A model generated the notes under the pieces. That model saw only the letters and a list, made by a program, of their open reading frames with translations, was not told the DNA's origin and made no database searches. From Marinagarivorans cellulosilyticus (lineage in GTDB: Bacteria; Pseudomonadota; Gammaproteobacteria; Pseudomonadales; Cellvibrionaceae): a stretch of DNA of 64,000 bases. The DNA lies in contig NZ_AP023086.1 of NCBI RefSeq assembly GCF_021655555.1, positions 1,183,501-1,247,500 of the forward strand. The letters are read 5' to 3'. Shown in pieces: positions 54,062-62,407 of the stretch (its first letter is position 1; each line of letters begins with the position of its first letter). A program made the position numbers and the translations under genes.

Positions 54062-55324
54062 CTATAAAGTGTTGCTGAAAAGCGCGTTAAAAGATTTATT
54101 TTTTTGTAATTCGGCTAGCCCCATTTTGGGGTAGTTGTTGTGCGTTAGTGCATGAATAAACTTGAGGGTTTTAAAGCCGTCAAACCAGTCCATTATCATG
54201 CGCTCTGTTTGAGCGCTATTCTTCGATTGCTTCCCGATATGTTCGAGTAATGCCTGTACTTTAATGTCACTTAAAGCTTGCTGCGTAGCATGGCTTAGGG
54301 AGGCCAGCGGGGAGTTACTAACGTCGGTGATGTGTGAATGCAATTTAGGGGAAAACTCTAGCCATTCTTTGAGGTGCTTAAATACCCAAGGGTTGAAGTC
54401 AGTAAGCTTATTATTCTTCAATAATGCGCAAACAGCAGGCCCTGTGCCAAAGGGTACGCGCAGCGAAGCTCTTGGTTTGAGCTGGATCGTTTGCGGCATG
54501 GTAAAGATGGGCGCTAATTTGGCTAGTTTATTTAAAAGGTAAAAATCTTCTCCGCCTGCACGTTTTGGAAAGCCCCTTACCAAGCAGTAATAATTGGGTT
54601 GAATTGCAATTGCGCTACCAAGCGTTGTAAAAGCGTAAGGCGAACCCGCATAGGTTAAGCCCTTGCAGTAATAGCGTATGCTGCTTTCGTAAAGTAGGCT
54701 GGCGGCTTCGGTGGTTTTTTGGTGTTGGCTTTTATGTACTTTAGCAAAACTGTGTGTAAAGCCATAATTTAGTGCGCTGTAATGCTTGTTTATTGAAGGC
54801 GCGCTGAAGTAGTCGTTTGGAAGGGTTGCGTCTGCATCGGTGCAATGTAGCCAGTTTTCACTGAGATACCCTTTTGCGATTAAGTCGACAGCAATGTCGC
54901 ATCCCAATTTGCGCGCGTAACCAACACCCTGTTTGCTGGAAATGCCTTCACTAAATTGGTCAACACACAAAAAATCACACTGTTTACTACTGCGTGTCGT
55001 TAGGGAATAAATACCCTTTTTATGGCTTGCGCCTTGTAAGGAGGAATGACAAAAGTCCCACAAACGCTGATTTAAGCGCGTGCTACTGCGATGTCGCTCT
55101 TTAGGCTGGTTAATTACAACAATAACAAGCAGCTTTTTGCAGCTATCAAATATTTGTGTTGTTAGGCGGCGAACAAATGCTGTGCTTTCGTTGTAAGAGG
55201 GTATAACTAAAACGTGAGTATACGCTGTTGGTGCGCCGGCAAAACATTCGCTGCGCTGCGCTGCGGTTTGGTGAATTAAAGGCTCGGCATATTGGTCGAG
55301 ATATTTTTTGGCCGCAGGCAGCAT
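54062..55324 (-). CDS. Putative glycosyltransferase-like protein (GT-A fold)
   Basis: 420 aa, soluble. THVLVIPSYNES at the start of the fold, an acidic metal-type motif in HCTDADATLPNDYF, and RGFPKRAGGEDFYLLNKLA, like the ED motif of family-2 transferases, suggest nucleotide-sugar chemistry. The family is not certain. It follows the SDR gene by 23 bp on the same strand, without a clear ribosome-binding site, so the two may be cotranscribed. Donor and acceptor are unknown. Confidence 0.6.
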   Translation of the reverse strand: MLPAAKKYLDQYAEPLIHQTAAQRSECFAGAPTAYTHVLVIPSYNESTAFVRRLTTQIFDSCKKLLVIVVINQPKERHRSSTRLNQRLWDFCHSSLQGASHKKGIYSLTTRSSKQCDFLCVDQFSEGISSKQGVGYARKLGCDIAVDLIAKGYLSENWLHCTDADATLPNDYFSAPSINKHYSALNYGFTHSFAKVHKSQHQKTTEAASLLYESSIRYYCKGLTYAGSPYAFTTLGSAIAIQPNYYCLVRGFPKRAGGEDFYLLNKLAKLAPIFTMPQTIQLKPRASLRVPFGTGPAVCALLKNNKLTDFNPWVFKHLKEWLEFSPKLHSHITDVSNSPLASLSHATQQALSDIKVQALLEHIGKQSKNSAQTERMIMDWFDGFKTLKFIHALTHNNYPKMGLAELQKNKSFNALFSNTL

Positions 55325-55347
55325 AATTGAGTACTGTTGTTAATGAA

Positions 55348-56007
55348 TTACCAGGGTAAAACTTCGCCATTGGAGTGCCAGAAGGTGCCTGTATTTTCTG
55401 GTTTTAGGTTTTCAATTCTTGCCGCTAGACGTTGCGCTGCTGTTTCTGCCGATATGTCACCTGCATGCCCAACCATATCGGTTTGTACAAACCCAGGGTG
55501 CAATATAGCAACGCTGATGCCTTGCGGTGCAAGATCGATCGCTAGCGACTTTGCTCCAGCATTTAATGCAGCTTTAGACATTCGGTAGCCGTAGTAACCG
55601 CCAGAACCATTATCAGCAATAGAGCCCATTCGGCTTGTAATCACAGCGACTTTGCTGCCGCTGTGTAATTGCGGAAGTAGCATGCGGGTGACGTTAATTG
55701 GCGCTAATGCATTAACCTGGAATTGTTGCTCGATAGTGTTTGAATTGAATTCGTGCAATGTTTCGCTGTGCAATATGCCGGCATTATTAATGAGGATGTC
55801 GATGCTCTGGTCTTGAAGTTGGTGGGTTAAATCGGTAAGGGTCGCCTCGTTGCTCATATCGATGTTGCTAATGATATGTGCTTGGGTTGCTTCAAGGGCG
55901 CTTGAATTTTGGCGGCACACGGCGGTGACTTTATGGCCTTGTGCTAGGTAGTACTGCGTGAGTGCTAATCCAATTCCACGGTTTGCGCCGGTAATCACGA
56001 TATGCAT
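55348..56007 (-). CDS. Short-chain dehydrogenase/reductase
   Basis: 219 aa classical SDR. GANRGIG (7-13), NNAGIL, Ser in ITSRMGS and the YGYRMSKAA Tyr-Lys pair. The short length and GFVQTDMVGH suggest a CsgA/sniffer-like oxidoreductase. AGGA precedes the ATG. It lies downstream of accA but behind its terminator, so it probably has its own promoter. Confidence 0.88.
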   Translation of the reverse strand: MHIVITGANRGIGLALTQYYLAQGHKVTAVCRQNSSALEATQAHIISNIDMSNEATLTDLTHQLQDQSIDILINNAGILHSETLHEFNSNTIEQQFQVNALAPINVTRMLLPQLHSGSKVAVITSRMGSIADNGSGGYYGYRMSKAALNAGAKSLAIDLAPQGISVAILHPGFVQTDMVGHAGDISAETAAQRLAARIENLKPENTGTFWHSNGEVLPW

Positions 56008-56032
56008 GTGTTAGTCCTCATTCTTCGCTTAT

Positions 56033-56054
56033 AAAAAACGCCCCGAAGGGCGTT
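56033..56054 (-). terminator. accA terminator
   Basis: On the minus strand AACGCCC-TTCG-GGGCGTT followed by TTTT: a stable UUCG tetraloop stem with a T-tail, 7 bp after the accA stop. Confidence 0.9.
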
Positions 56055-56060
56055 AGATGT

Positions 56061-57011
56061 TTATTCGTTGCCGTAACTCATTAGGCGTTCGTAGCGTTTT
56101 GCTAGAAGCTCGTCTGGGTCTGTTGCGCAAAGTTCATCGAGTTGTGCGCTTAAGCGTTCCTTTAGGGCATTGGCCATTTCATCGGGGTTGCGGTGCGCGC
56201 CGCCGAGTGGCTCTAAAATGGTTTCGTCGATAATGCCAAGTTCTTCAAGTTTACTTGAGGTTACACCCATAGCTTCTGCAGCAAGTGGTGCTTTTTCTAC
56301 GGTTTTCCAAATGATATTGGCGCAGCCTTCGGGGGAGATAACAAAGTAAGTTGCGTATTGCAGCATATTGAGGTGGTCGCCCACGCCAATGGCCAATGCG
56401 CCGCCAGATGATCCTTCTCCGATAACCGTGCAAATGATTGGGGTGCGCAAGCGGCTCATAACGGCGAGGTTTTGCGCAATGGCTTCACTAATACCGCGTT
56501 CTTCGCTATCAATGCCGGGGTAGGCTCCTGGTGTGTCAATAAGGGTGATAATTGGAAGCTTAAAACGTTCGGCCATTTCCATTAAACGCAAAGCCTTGCG
56601 GTAACCTTCGGGGCGGGGCATGCCGAAATTTCGCGATACTTTTTCTTGTACGCTACGGCCTTTTTCTTCGCCAATAATCATTACGCTGCGACCGTTAATA
56701 CGACCAATGCCACCGATAATAGCGGCGTCATCACCAAAGTGACGATCGCCATGCAATTCGTCCCAATCGTCAACCATACGCGATATGTAATCGCTGGTGT
56801 AAGGGCGTTGCGGATGACGGGCTACTTGCACCGTTTGCCACGGGGTTAAATTGTTGTAAATGCTTTCGGTTTCTTTTTTGAGCTTTTGTCGCAAGCTGTC
56901 AATTTCATCCGATATGTCGATATCTTGATCTGTGCTGGCGAGCTTCAGCTCAGCAATTTGGCCTTCAAATTTGGCGATATCTTGTTCAAAGCTTAGGTAA
57001 TTTAAATTCAT
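56061..57011 (-). CDS. accA: Acetyl-CoA carboxylase carboxyltransferase subunit alpha
   Basis: With AccD forms malonyl-CoA, the first step of fatty-acid synthesis. 316 aa. YLSFEQDIAKFEGQI start, HPQRPYTSDYI, GRSVQEKVSRNFGMPRPEG (read in parts) and EGSSGGALAIG are AccA signatures. It is separated from dnaE and tilS, which often neighbour it. Confidence 0.97.
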   Translation of the reverse strand: MNLNYLSFEQDIAKFEGQIAELKLASTDQDIDISDEIDSLRQKLKKETESIYNNLTPWQTVQVARHPQRPYTSDYISRMVDDWDELHGDRHFGDDAAIIGGIGRINGRSVMIIGEEKGRSVQEKVSRNFGMPRPEGYRKALRLMEMAERFKLPIITLIDTPGAYPGIDSEERGISEAIAQNLAVMSRLRTPIICTVIGEGSSGGALAIGVGDHLNMLQYATYFVISPEGCANIIWKTVEKAPLAAEAMGVTSSKLEELGIIDETILEPLGGAHRNPDEMANALKERLSAQLDELCATDPDELLAKRYERLMSYGNE

Positions 57012-57206
57012 GATGCCGGTCTACCGCGTTTACGTTTGTTGCGGCGCACGCACTAACAAGGGGTAAGCCATTGTATTCACGTAAGCCAAAAAATGGGCGC
57101 AAGTGTACCATCAAGTAAGCAAACGCTAAACCGTTAGACTTTACTGTTAGAGTGTGAAATAAAAAAACAAACTCGTTAAGCTGAGAACTCAATAAGGAGG
57201 GGCAAT

Positions 57207-58394
57207 ATGACGGCTCTTTTAGATAATGTAGTGATTGTAGGCATGGCGAGAACCCCTATGGGCGCTATGCAAGGGGCTTTAAGTACTTGCACTGCAGCGG
57301 ATTTAGGCGCGGCGGCTATCACTGGCGCGTTGCGAAATGGTGATTTGGCGTCTGATCAAATAGAGGCGGCTATTATGGGCTGCGTCTTACCGGCCGGTGT
57401 GGGGCAGGCGCCTGCTAGGCAGGCTGTGCTCAAAGCCGGTTTGCCTGCCAGTGTTTGTGCTACCACGGTGAATAAGGTTTGCGGTTCTGGGATGAAGGCC
57501 GTTATGCAAGGCGTAGATGCTATCCGAGCGGGTAGCGCGAAGTTACTGATTGCTGGTGGCATGGAGAGTATGAGCAATGCGCCGCACATGCTGGCAAAGG
57601 CTAGAAGTGGTTATCGCTTAGGGCATGGTGAACTGCTGGATCACATGTTTACCGATGGCTTGCAAGACGCTTATAGCGGGCAGCTAATGGGCGTATTTGC
57701 GGAGGCTACAGCGGAAAAGTACGGTTTTTCACGCGAAGCGCAAGATGCCTTTGCTTTAGAGTCGCTGCGGCGCGCGCGGCAAGCGGTAGATGACAATCAT
57801 TTCAAATCAGAAATAACGCCAATAACGCTTGAAGGGCGTAAGGGGGTAGTGACTGTTGAGCGTGATGAGTCAATCGAAATAGCCAAGCCCGAAAAAATAC
57901 CCACTTTAAAGCCGGCCTTTAAAACTGGCGGCACGGTTACGGCGGCAAATGCCAGCTCAATTGCCGATGGCGCTGCAGCATTATTATTGATGCCTAAAAG
58001 CGAAGCGCTAGCGCGAGGCCTTGCCCCTTTAGCAGAAATAAAAGCCTGCGCAGAGCATGCACAAGCCCCCGAATGGTTTACAACGGCGCCTGTTGGGGCA
58101 ATTGAGCAGGTATTAGCGAAGAGCGGCTGGGATATCGCCGATGTTGATTTGTTTGAAATCAACGAAGCCTTTGCCGTGGTGACGATGGCTGCGATACATG
58201 ACTTAGCTTTGGATGCCAATAAGGTGAATATTCATGGCGGTGCGTGTGCGTTGGGGCACCCGCTAGGTGCCTCGGGTGCGAGACTTATTGTAACGCTGAT
58301 TGCGGCGCTACAATCGCAGCAAAAAAAGCGCGGTATAGCGAGTTTGTGTATTGGTGGTGGTGAGGCGACAGCCATTGCTTTAGAGTTGCTGTGA
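57207..58394 (+). CDS. Acetyl-CoA acetyltransferase (thiolase)
   Basis: 395 aa. Acyl-Cys in NKVCGSGMKAVM (about residue 90), His in GGACALGHPLGASGAR and the second Cys in SLCIGGGEA. This is the biosynthetic/AtoB-PhaA branch, condensing or cleaving acetoacetyl-CoA. AAGGAGG precedes the ATG. It stands alone, so the pathway (PHB, short-chain fatty acids or leucine breakdown) is open. Its end overlaps convergent comM by 15 bp. Confidence 0.92.
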   Translation: MTALLDNVVIVGMARTPMGAMQGALSTCTAADLGAAAITGALRNGDLASDQIEAAIMGCVLPAGVGQAPARQAVLKAGLPASVCATTVNKVCGSGMKAVMQGVDAIRAGSAKLLIAGGMESMSNAPHMLAKARSGYRLGHGELLDHMFTDGLQDAYSGQLMGVFAEATAEKYGFSREAQDAFALESLRRARQAVDDNHFKSEITPITLEGRKGVVTVERDESIEIAKPEKIPTLKPAFKTGGTVTAANASSIADGAAALLLMPKSEALARGLAPLAEIKACAEHAQAPEWFTTAPVGAIEQVLAKSGWDIADVDLFEINEAFAVVTMAAIHDLALDANKVNIHGGACALGHPLGASGARLIVTLIAALQSQQKKRGIASLCIGGGEATAIALELL

Positions 58395-59885
58395 ACGGTC
58401 GAGTGCGCGGTAATTGAGCGCCTCGCCTAAATGTGTTGCCGATATATGGGCTTCGCCAGCCATATCGGCCAGTGTTCGGGATACGCGTAATATGCGGTCG
58501 TAACCACGAGCAGACATGTTAAGTTTCGTCACGGCTTGCGCAAGTAGGTTTTTGCTGGCTAGGTCTAGGCTGCAATGTTCCTGTAATAAATTGCCCTTGA
58601 GCTGACTGTTTGGGCACTGTTGCCGCTGGAGTTGATGTGCCCTGCAGTGCTCAACTCGCGCTCTTACGGTTGCGCTACATTCGCCTTGCGGTTTGCTATG
58701 TAGGTCACTAATCGGGAGGGTGGCCACAGGTACGTGTAGGTCAATACGGTCTAATAGCGGGCCTGATATTTTTTGCCGATAGCGGGCTATTTGTTGCGGG
58801 CTACACCGGCAGCGTTGTGTTTGATCACCAACATAACCGCACGGGCACGGATTCATTGCTGCAATAAGTTGAAATTGTGCCGGGAATTCGACTTGTGCGT
58901 TGGCGCGCGATATTGAGACACGGCCGCTTTCGAGGGGTTCACGCAATACCTCAAGGACCGAGCGTGGAAATTCAGGTAGTTCATCAAGGAACAGTACACC
59001 TTGATGGGCGAGTGAGATTTCGCCTGGCTTTGGTTGCCCGCCTCCGCCAACTAACGCTACGCCAGAGGCGGTGTGATGCGGAGATCTAAATGGCCGTTGG
59101 CGCCATAGCTCTGGTTGGCTATTGCCGATGATTGACTGAATAGTGGCAACGTCCAGCGCCTCGTCATTGCTAAGAGGCGGTAAAATACCGCCAAGCCTGG
59201 CTGCCAGCATGCTCTTCCCCGTTCCTGGCGGGCCAAAAAAAAGCAAGTTGTGCCCCCCAGCTGCGGCAACCTCGAGCGCGCGGCGGGCTTGTAGTTGGCC
59301 TTTTATATCGGCAAGGTCTGGGTAGCTTGTAGCGCTTTGCGGGGCTAAATTAACTTCTGGGTTGGGTAGGCTTACGCGTTGATGCAGGTGTGCGGCAACT
59401 TCGAGTAATGTGCTTGCGACTAGGCTATTTTGTGCTGCGCAAAATGCGGCCTCTGGTTCGTTGGCTTTAGGGCAAATAAGTACTCTGTTGGCGTTGACGC
59501 AGGCTTTTGCGCTAGCAATGGCGCCGCGAACACCGCGTAGTTCTCCTGTTAGAGCAAGCTCGCCAATAAATTCGTAATTGTTCAATTGGGTTGAAGGGAT
59601 TTGCTCTGATGCAGCAAGAATGCCCAATGCAATGGCTAAATCGTAGCGACCACTTTGTTTTGGGAGATCTGCTGGCGCAAGATTCACAGTAATGCGGCGC
59701 TGAGGGAATTCAAAGTGACTATTCACAATGGCGCTGCGTACGCGATCTTTACTTTCTTTTACGGCGGTTTCTGGCAGGCCAACAATGGTAAATGCAGGTA
59801 AACCATTGGCGAGATGGACCTCGGTTTGTACGCAGGGGGCTTCTACGCCTAGCAGCGCGCGAGTATGAATAACGGCAAGAGACAT
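58380..59885 (-). CDS. comM: ComM/YifB AAA+ ATPase (Mg-chelatase-like)
   Basis: 501 aa. ComM is a hexameric branch-migration helicase that helps integrate transforming DNA. N-terminal LonC-like domain (VHLANGLPAFTIVGLPETAVKE), Walker A FGPPGTGKS, Walker B GVLFLDELPEF, a zinc-like CPCGYVGDQTQRCRC cluster, and the C-terminal Mg-chelatase domain. AAGGAAAG precedes the ATG. A LexA-type box lies 12-31 bp upstream. It follows ligE by 44 bp on the same strand. Confidence 0.94.
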   Translation of the reverse strand: MSLAVIHTRALLGVEAPCVQTEVHLANGLPAFTIVGLPETAVKESKDRVRSAIVNSHFEFPQRRITVNLAPADLPKQSGRYDLAIALGILAASEQIPSTQLNNYEFIGELALTGELRGVRGAIASAKACVNANRVLICPKANEPEAAFCAAQNSLVASTLLEVAAHLHQRVSLPNPEVNLAPQSATSYPDLADIKGQLQARRALEVAAAGGHNLLFFGPPGTGKSMLAARLGGILPPLSNDEALDVATIQSIIGNSQPELWRQRPFRSPHHTASGVALVGGGGQPKPGEISLAHQGVLFLDELPEFPRSVLEVLREPLESGRVSISRANAQVEFPAQFQLIAAMNPCPCGYVGDQTQRCRCSPQQIARYRQKISGPLLDRIDLHVPVATLPISDLHSKPQGECSATVRARVEHCRAHQLQRQQCPNSQLKGNLLQEHCSLDLASKNLLAQAVTKLNMSARGYDRILRVSRTLADMAGEAHISATHLGEALNYRALDRSQQL

Positions 59886-59896
59886 AACTTTCCTTG

Positions 59897-59916
59897 TGCT
59901 GTTTTTTTATACAGTA
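59897..59916 (-). promoter_or_regulatory. LexA-type SOS box upstream of comM
   Basis: Minus strand TACTGTATAAAAAAACAGCA: CTG-N10-CAG core, matching 16 of 20 bases of the gammaproteobacterial consensus. It overlaps a -10-like TATACT in the short ligE-comM gap, suggesting a LexA-controlled internal promoter for comM. Confidence 0.65.
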
Positions 59917-59929
59917 TAGCTGTGACTCA

Positions 59930-60784
59930 CTAGTTTGCGACTTTGCTAGTGCGTGTTCGCAGGTAGCTGGCAAAACGCGGCGTGCCTTTATGCGTTAAGC
60001 CAAAATATTTGTAAGTGATAACACTGCCTATTGTTGGTGGGGTGGCGCGATCCGCGTCGCTCAGGCCTGTGCCAATATTGAATGTTACGCCACCTTCTAT
60101 TTTTACGATAAGTGCCCCGACCATTCCGGTGTATTTCCCTTTGCCTGCAGTATGGCCAATGACTACGGCTTCAGCATCTTGGAAGCTTTTAAGTTTGAGT
60201 AAATCATTGGTTCTTGTGCCGGCGTAGAGGCTGCTGCCTTTGTGTAGCATTAGGCCTTCGCCACCGAGTTTTTCGATGTCTAGTAGATGTTGTTCCAGTT
60301 GCGTTTGGTTTTCGACTTTAAATTGCTCGACTGGCGACCAGAAAGTATTAGGGGATTCTGCGTACATTGCCTGAAGAGTCGATAGCCGTTCGTTGAATTC
60401 GCCTGCATATTGAGGGAGGTCAAAAACTTTATATTGAACGCCGAGCCACTGCTGTGAAGTGGGTGTGCGGGTGTGGATTAGCGCGTTGATTTTGTCAAAT
60501 GTTTGCCTGCCTAGCCATAGCTCTCCATCTAAAGGTGTGTTGGGTAGTGTGTTTTTTAGATGGACTGGCAGTTTTATCGTATTCCCATTGCGGGTTTTAA
60601 GGTCTGTGCCGTCCCAGTAAGCACGAATGCCATCCAGTTTTTCGCTGACCCAGTAATCGCTTAAGTCTATGGCTTGTTCTAAGTGATATGTATTGGCCAG
60701 CATTAGCCGTGGTGGTTGTGCTTGACTGTGTGGTGACAGCCAGAAAAATATAACGAGCAGCAGAAACCGAAGGTTGAATATCAT
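59930..60784 (-). CDS. ligE: Secreted ATP-dependent DNA ligase (LigE type)
   Basis: 284 aa. N-terminal signal peptide (FLLLVIFFWLSPHSQAQ), so periplasmic or outer. Adenylation motif I SEKLDG with Lys49; DGELWLGR (motif III), GGEGLMLHK (IV) and LLKLKSF (V). A minimal OB domain follows, with no extra domains, as in Lig E of Haemophilus, Neisseria and Vibrio. Its role is thought to be in DNA uptake or extracellular DNA. ATG 60784 has AAGGA about 10 nt upstream; the ATG 9 nt earlier overlaps that site. 40 bp separate it from the kinase gene. Confidence 0.92.
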   Translation of the reverse strand: MIFNLRFLLLVIFFWLSPHSQAQPPRLMLANTYHLEQAIDLSDYWVSEKLDGIRAYWDGTDLKTRNGNTIKLPVHLKNTLPNTPLDGELWLGRQTFDKINALIHTRTPTSQQWLGVQYKVFDLPQYAGEFNERLSTLQAMYAESPNTFWSPVEQFKVENQTQLEQHLLDIEKLGGEGLMLHKGSSLYAGTRTNDLLKLKSFQDAEAVVIGHTAGKGKYTGMVGALIVKIEGGVTFNIGTGLSDADRATPPTIGSVITYKYFGLTHKGTPRFASYLRTRTSKVAN

Positions 60785-60824
60785 CACTAGCATCCTTGTG
60801 TGATTAGATAAAACGTACTTTTAA

Positions 60825-62228
60825 TTAACCATTACAGTGTAGATCACTTAACTGGTTTGGTGCTGCCCCGTTCCCTTGGAATTCTAGTTTTAATGTAGTG
60901 TTGGCGTTTATTATCTTATTCCAGTCGTGCGGCGTTAAAGTTATTGCGTTTTCGTTGCTGGCAATTTGGGTGACGAAAGAATTTGTAATACGGCTATTTG
61001 AAGGCAGCGTAAAAGTAATCCTCCATTGGTTAATCGTTTGGTTGGACGTATTCGATAGTGATATACGTCCCTGCCAGCCATTCCCCCAAGTATTAATTGT
61101 TGTGTATTGGCAAGTTAGTGCGGTTTTGATGGTGTCGCGGTTTCTATTTGCTTCTGCTCGTGCCGGCTCCGTTTGAAGTGTTAGGCGTTTTTTTTCAGGC
61201 TCACGCGGGGGTGCGTCTTGTTTTTGCATTATGGGCTGAAAAAACCAAAATGCTAAAAGCAATAGTGTGGTTGTGACGACGGTGCTGATTGCGGTCGTTT
61301 TAATATTATTTAGGCGGCTTTGTTCTTTTGTGCTTTGGTGTAATTGTGGTGGTGCTGTGGATATTTGGGTTGGGGCTTCGCTTTGATTATTTATTGACTG
61401 CACCAACGTAGTTAAGTTGTCGATCGATACCCTTCCAATAGCTTCTGAAAATTCTTGCGCTGTTTGGTATCGGTTTTCAGGAGATTTAGCGAGGGATTTG
61501 TCAATAATGGCCTGAAAGCATGCGAATATTTCAGGTAAATTGGGGATTGGGTCAATAGAGTGCTTAATACCTATTTCTACTTCGGAGTCCCCGTTGTAGG
61601 GCGTTTGCCCTGTTAATAAAAAATACAGTACCACGCCCAAGCTATAAATGTCGGCTCGATGATCAATCACTTTGCCAAGAGCTTGCTCTGGGCTCATATA
61701 GTGGGGGGTGCCCAGTGTCATCCCTGTTTGTGTGAGCTCTTGCGTATTTTTGTGGGCTTTAGCAATACCGAAATCGGTCAGTAGTGCTCGATGACTATCT
61801 TTTTGTAACAATATATTTTGTGGTTTTATATCGCGGTGAATAACTCCTTGCTGGTGCGCGTAGTGGAGCGCATTGGCAATATCTTGAATGACCTGTAACC
61901 GTGTCACCAAAGGAAGTTTAGGTTGCAGTGTTTTTAAGTCTTGACCGTCAATAAAAGCCATTACAAGGTACGAGGTAGACTCTTTCTCGGTGCTAATCGA
62001 CCCATAGTCGAAAATGGTGACAATGTTAGGGTGAGCTAGCCTGCTAGCTATTTTGGCCTCTTGGTCAAAGCGCTCAGCAAAACTTTGGTCTTTACTAAGC
62101 TCTTCGCTCATAACCTTAATGGCGACTTGCCTTGCGAGCGATGTTTGTACTGCTAAATAGACCGTCGCCATACCGCCTTTATCTAGAGGGCGTTTTATGG
62201 TGTAGCCTGGAATCTCGATTGTGCGCAT
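60825..62228 (-). CDS. Membrane Ser/Thr protein kinase with C-terminal CBM2 cellulose/chitin-binding module
   Basis: 467 aa. Residues 8-265 are a Hanks-type kinase: DKGGMATVYLA loop, Lys38 (VAIKVM), HRDIKPQN (131-138), DFG (152-154), and MSPEQ after the activation loop, which has several Thr. A Gln/Ser/Thr-rich juxtamembrane stretch and one transmembrane helix (about 311-333) follow, then a short linker. Residues 372-467 match CBM2 with Cys373/Cys465 framing it. The three binding-face aromatics of family-2 modules align as Trp381, Phe418 and Trp436. Topology predicts kinase inside, sugar module outside the inner membrane. ATG 62228 is preferred over TTG 62258. Confidence 0.88.
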   Translation of the reverse strand: MRTIEIPGYTIKRPLDKGGMATVYLAVQTSLARQVAIKVMSEELSKDQSFAERFDQEAKIASRLAHPNIVTIFDYGSISTEKESTSYLVMAFIDGQDLKTLQPKLPLVTRLQVIQDIANALHYAHQQGVIHRDIKPQNILLQKDSHRALLTDFGIAKAHKNTQELTQTGMTLGTPHYMSPEQALGKVIDHRADIYSLGVVLYFLLTGQTPYNGDSEVEIGIKHSIDPIPNLPEIFACFQAIIDKSLAKSPENRYQTAQEFSEAIGRVSIDNLTTLVQSINNQSEAPTQISTAPPQLHQSTKEQSRLNNIKTTAISTVVTTTLLLLAFWFFQPIMQKQDAPPREPEKKRLTLQTEPARAEANRNRDTIKTALTCQYTTINTWGNGWQGRISLSNTSNQTINQWRITFTLPSNSRITNSFVTQIASNENAITLTPHDWNKIINANTTLKLEFQGNGAAPNQLSDLHCNG

Positions 62229-62257
62229 AGTAAGGCTCGATTTGTTATTGCAGGTCA

Positions 62258-62358
62258 AGCCATCAATATACCAAGTGTTAATTGATGGCTGCGTGATTGG
62301 TGTGGCAACTATCTATTGCTGGCAGGGCTTGGCATCATCGTTAGCAAGAGTATGATGC
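62258..62358. promoter_or_regulatory. Two inverted repeats in the kinase-pssA divergent region
   Basis: AGCCATCAAT-N13-ATTGATGGCT (62258-62290) and GCATCAT-N13-ATGATGC (62332-62358). They have the same 13-bp spacer and a shared CATCA/TGATG core, and their centres are about 71 bp apart. They lie between the kinase start and the pssA start and look like two operators for one dimeric regulator. Confidence 0.55.
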
Positions 62359-62407
62359 GCTGGTGAATTTAACGGGATTGTCCCAACTATTGCGAGTTGA
62401 ACTTATT

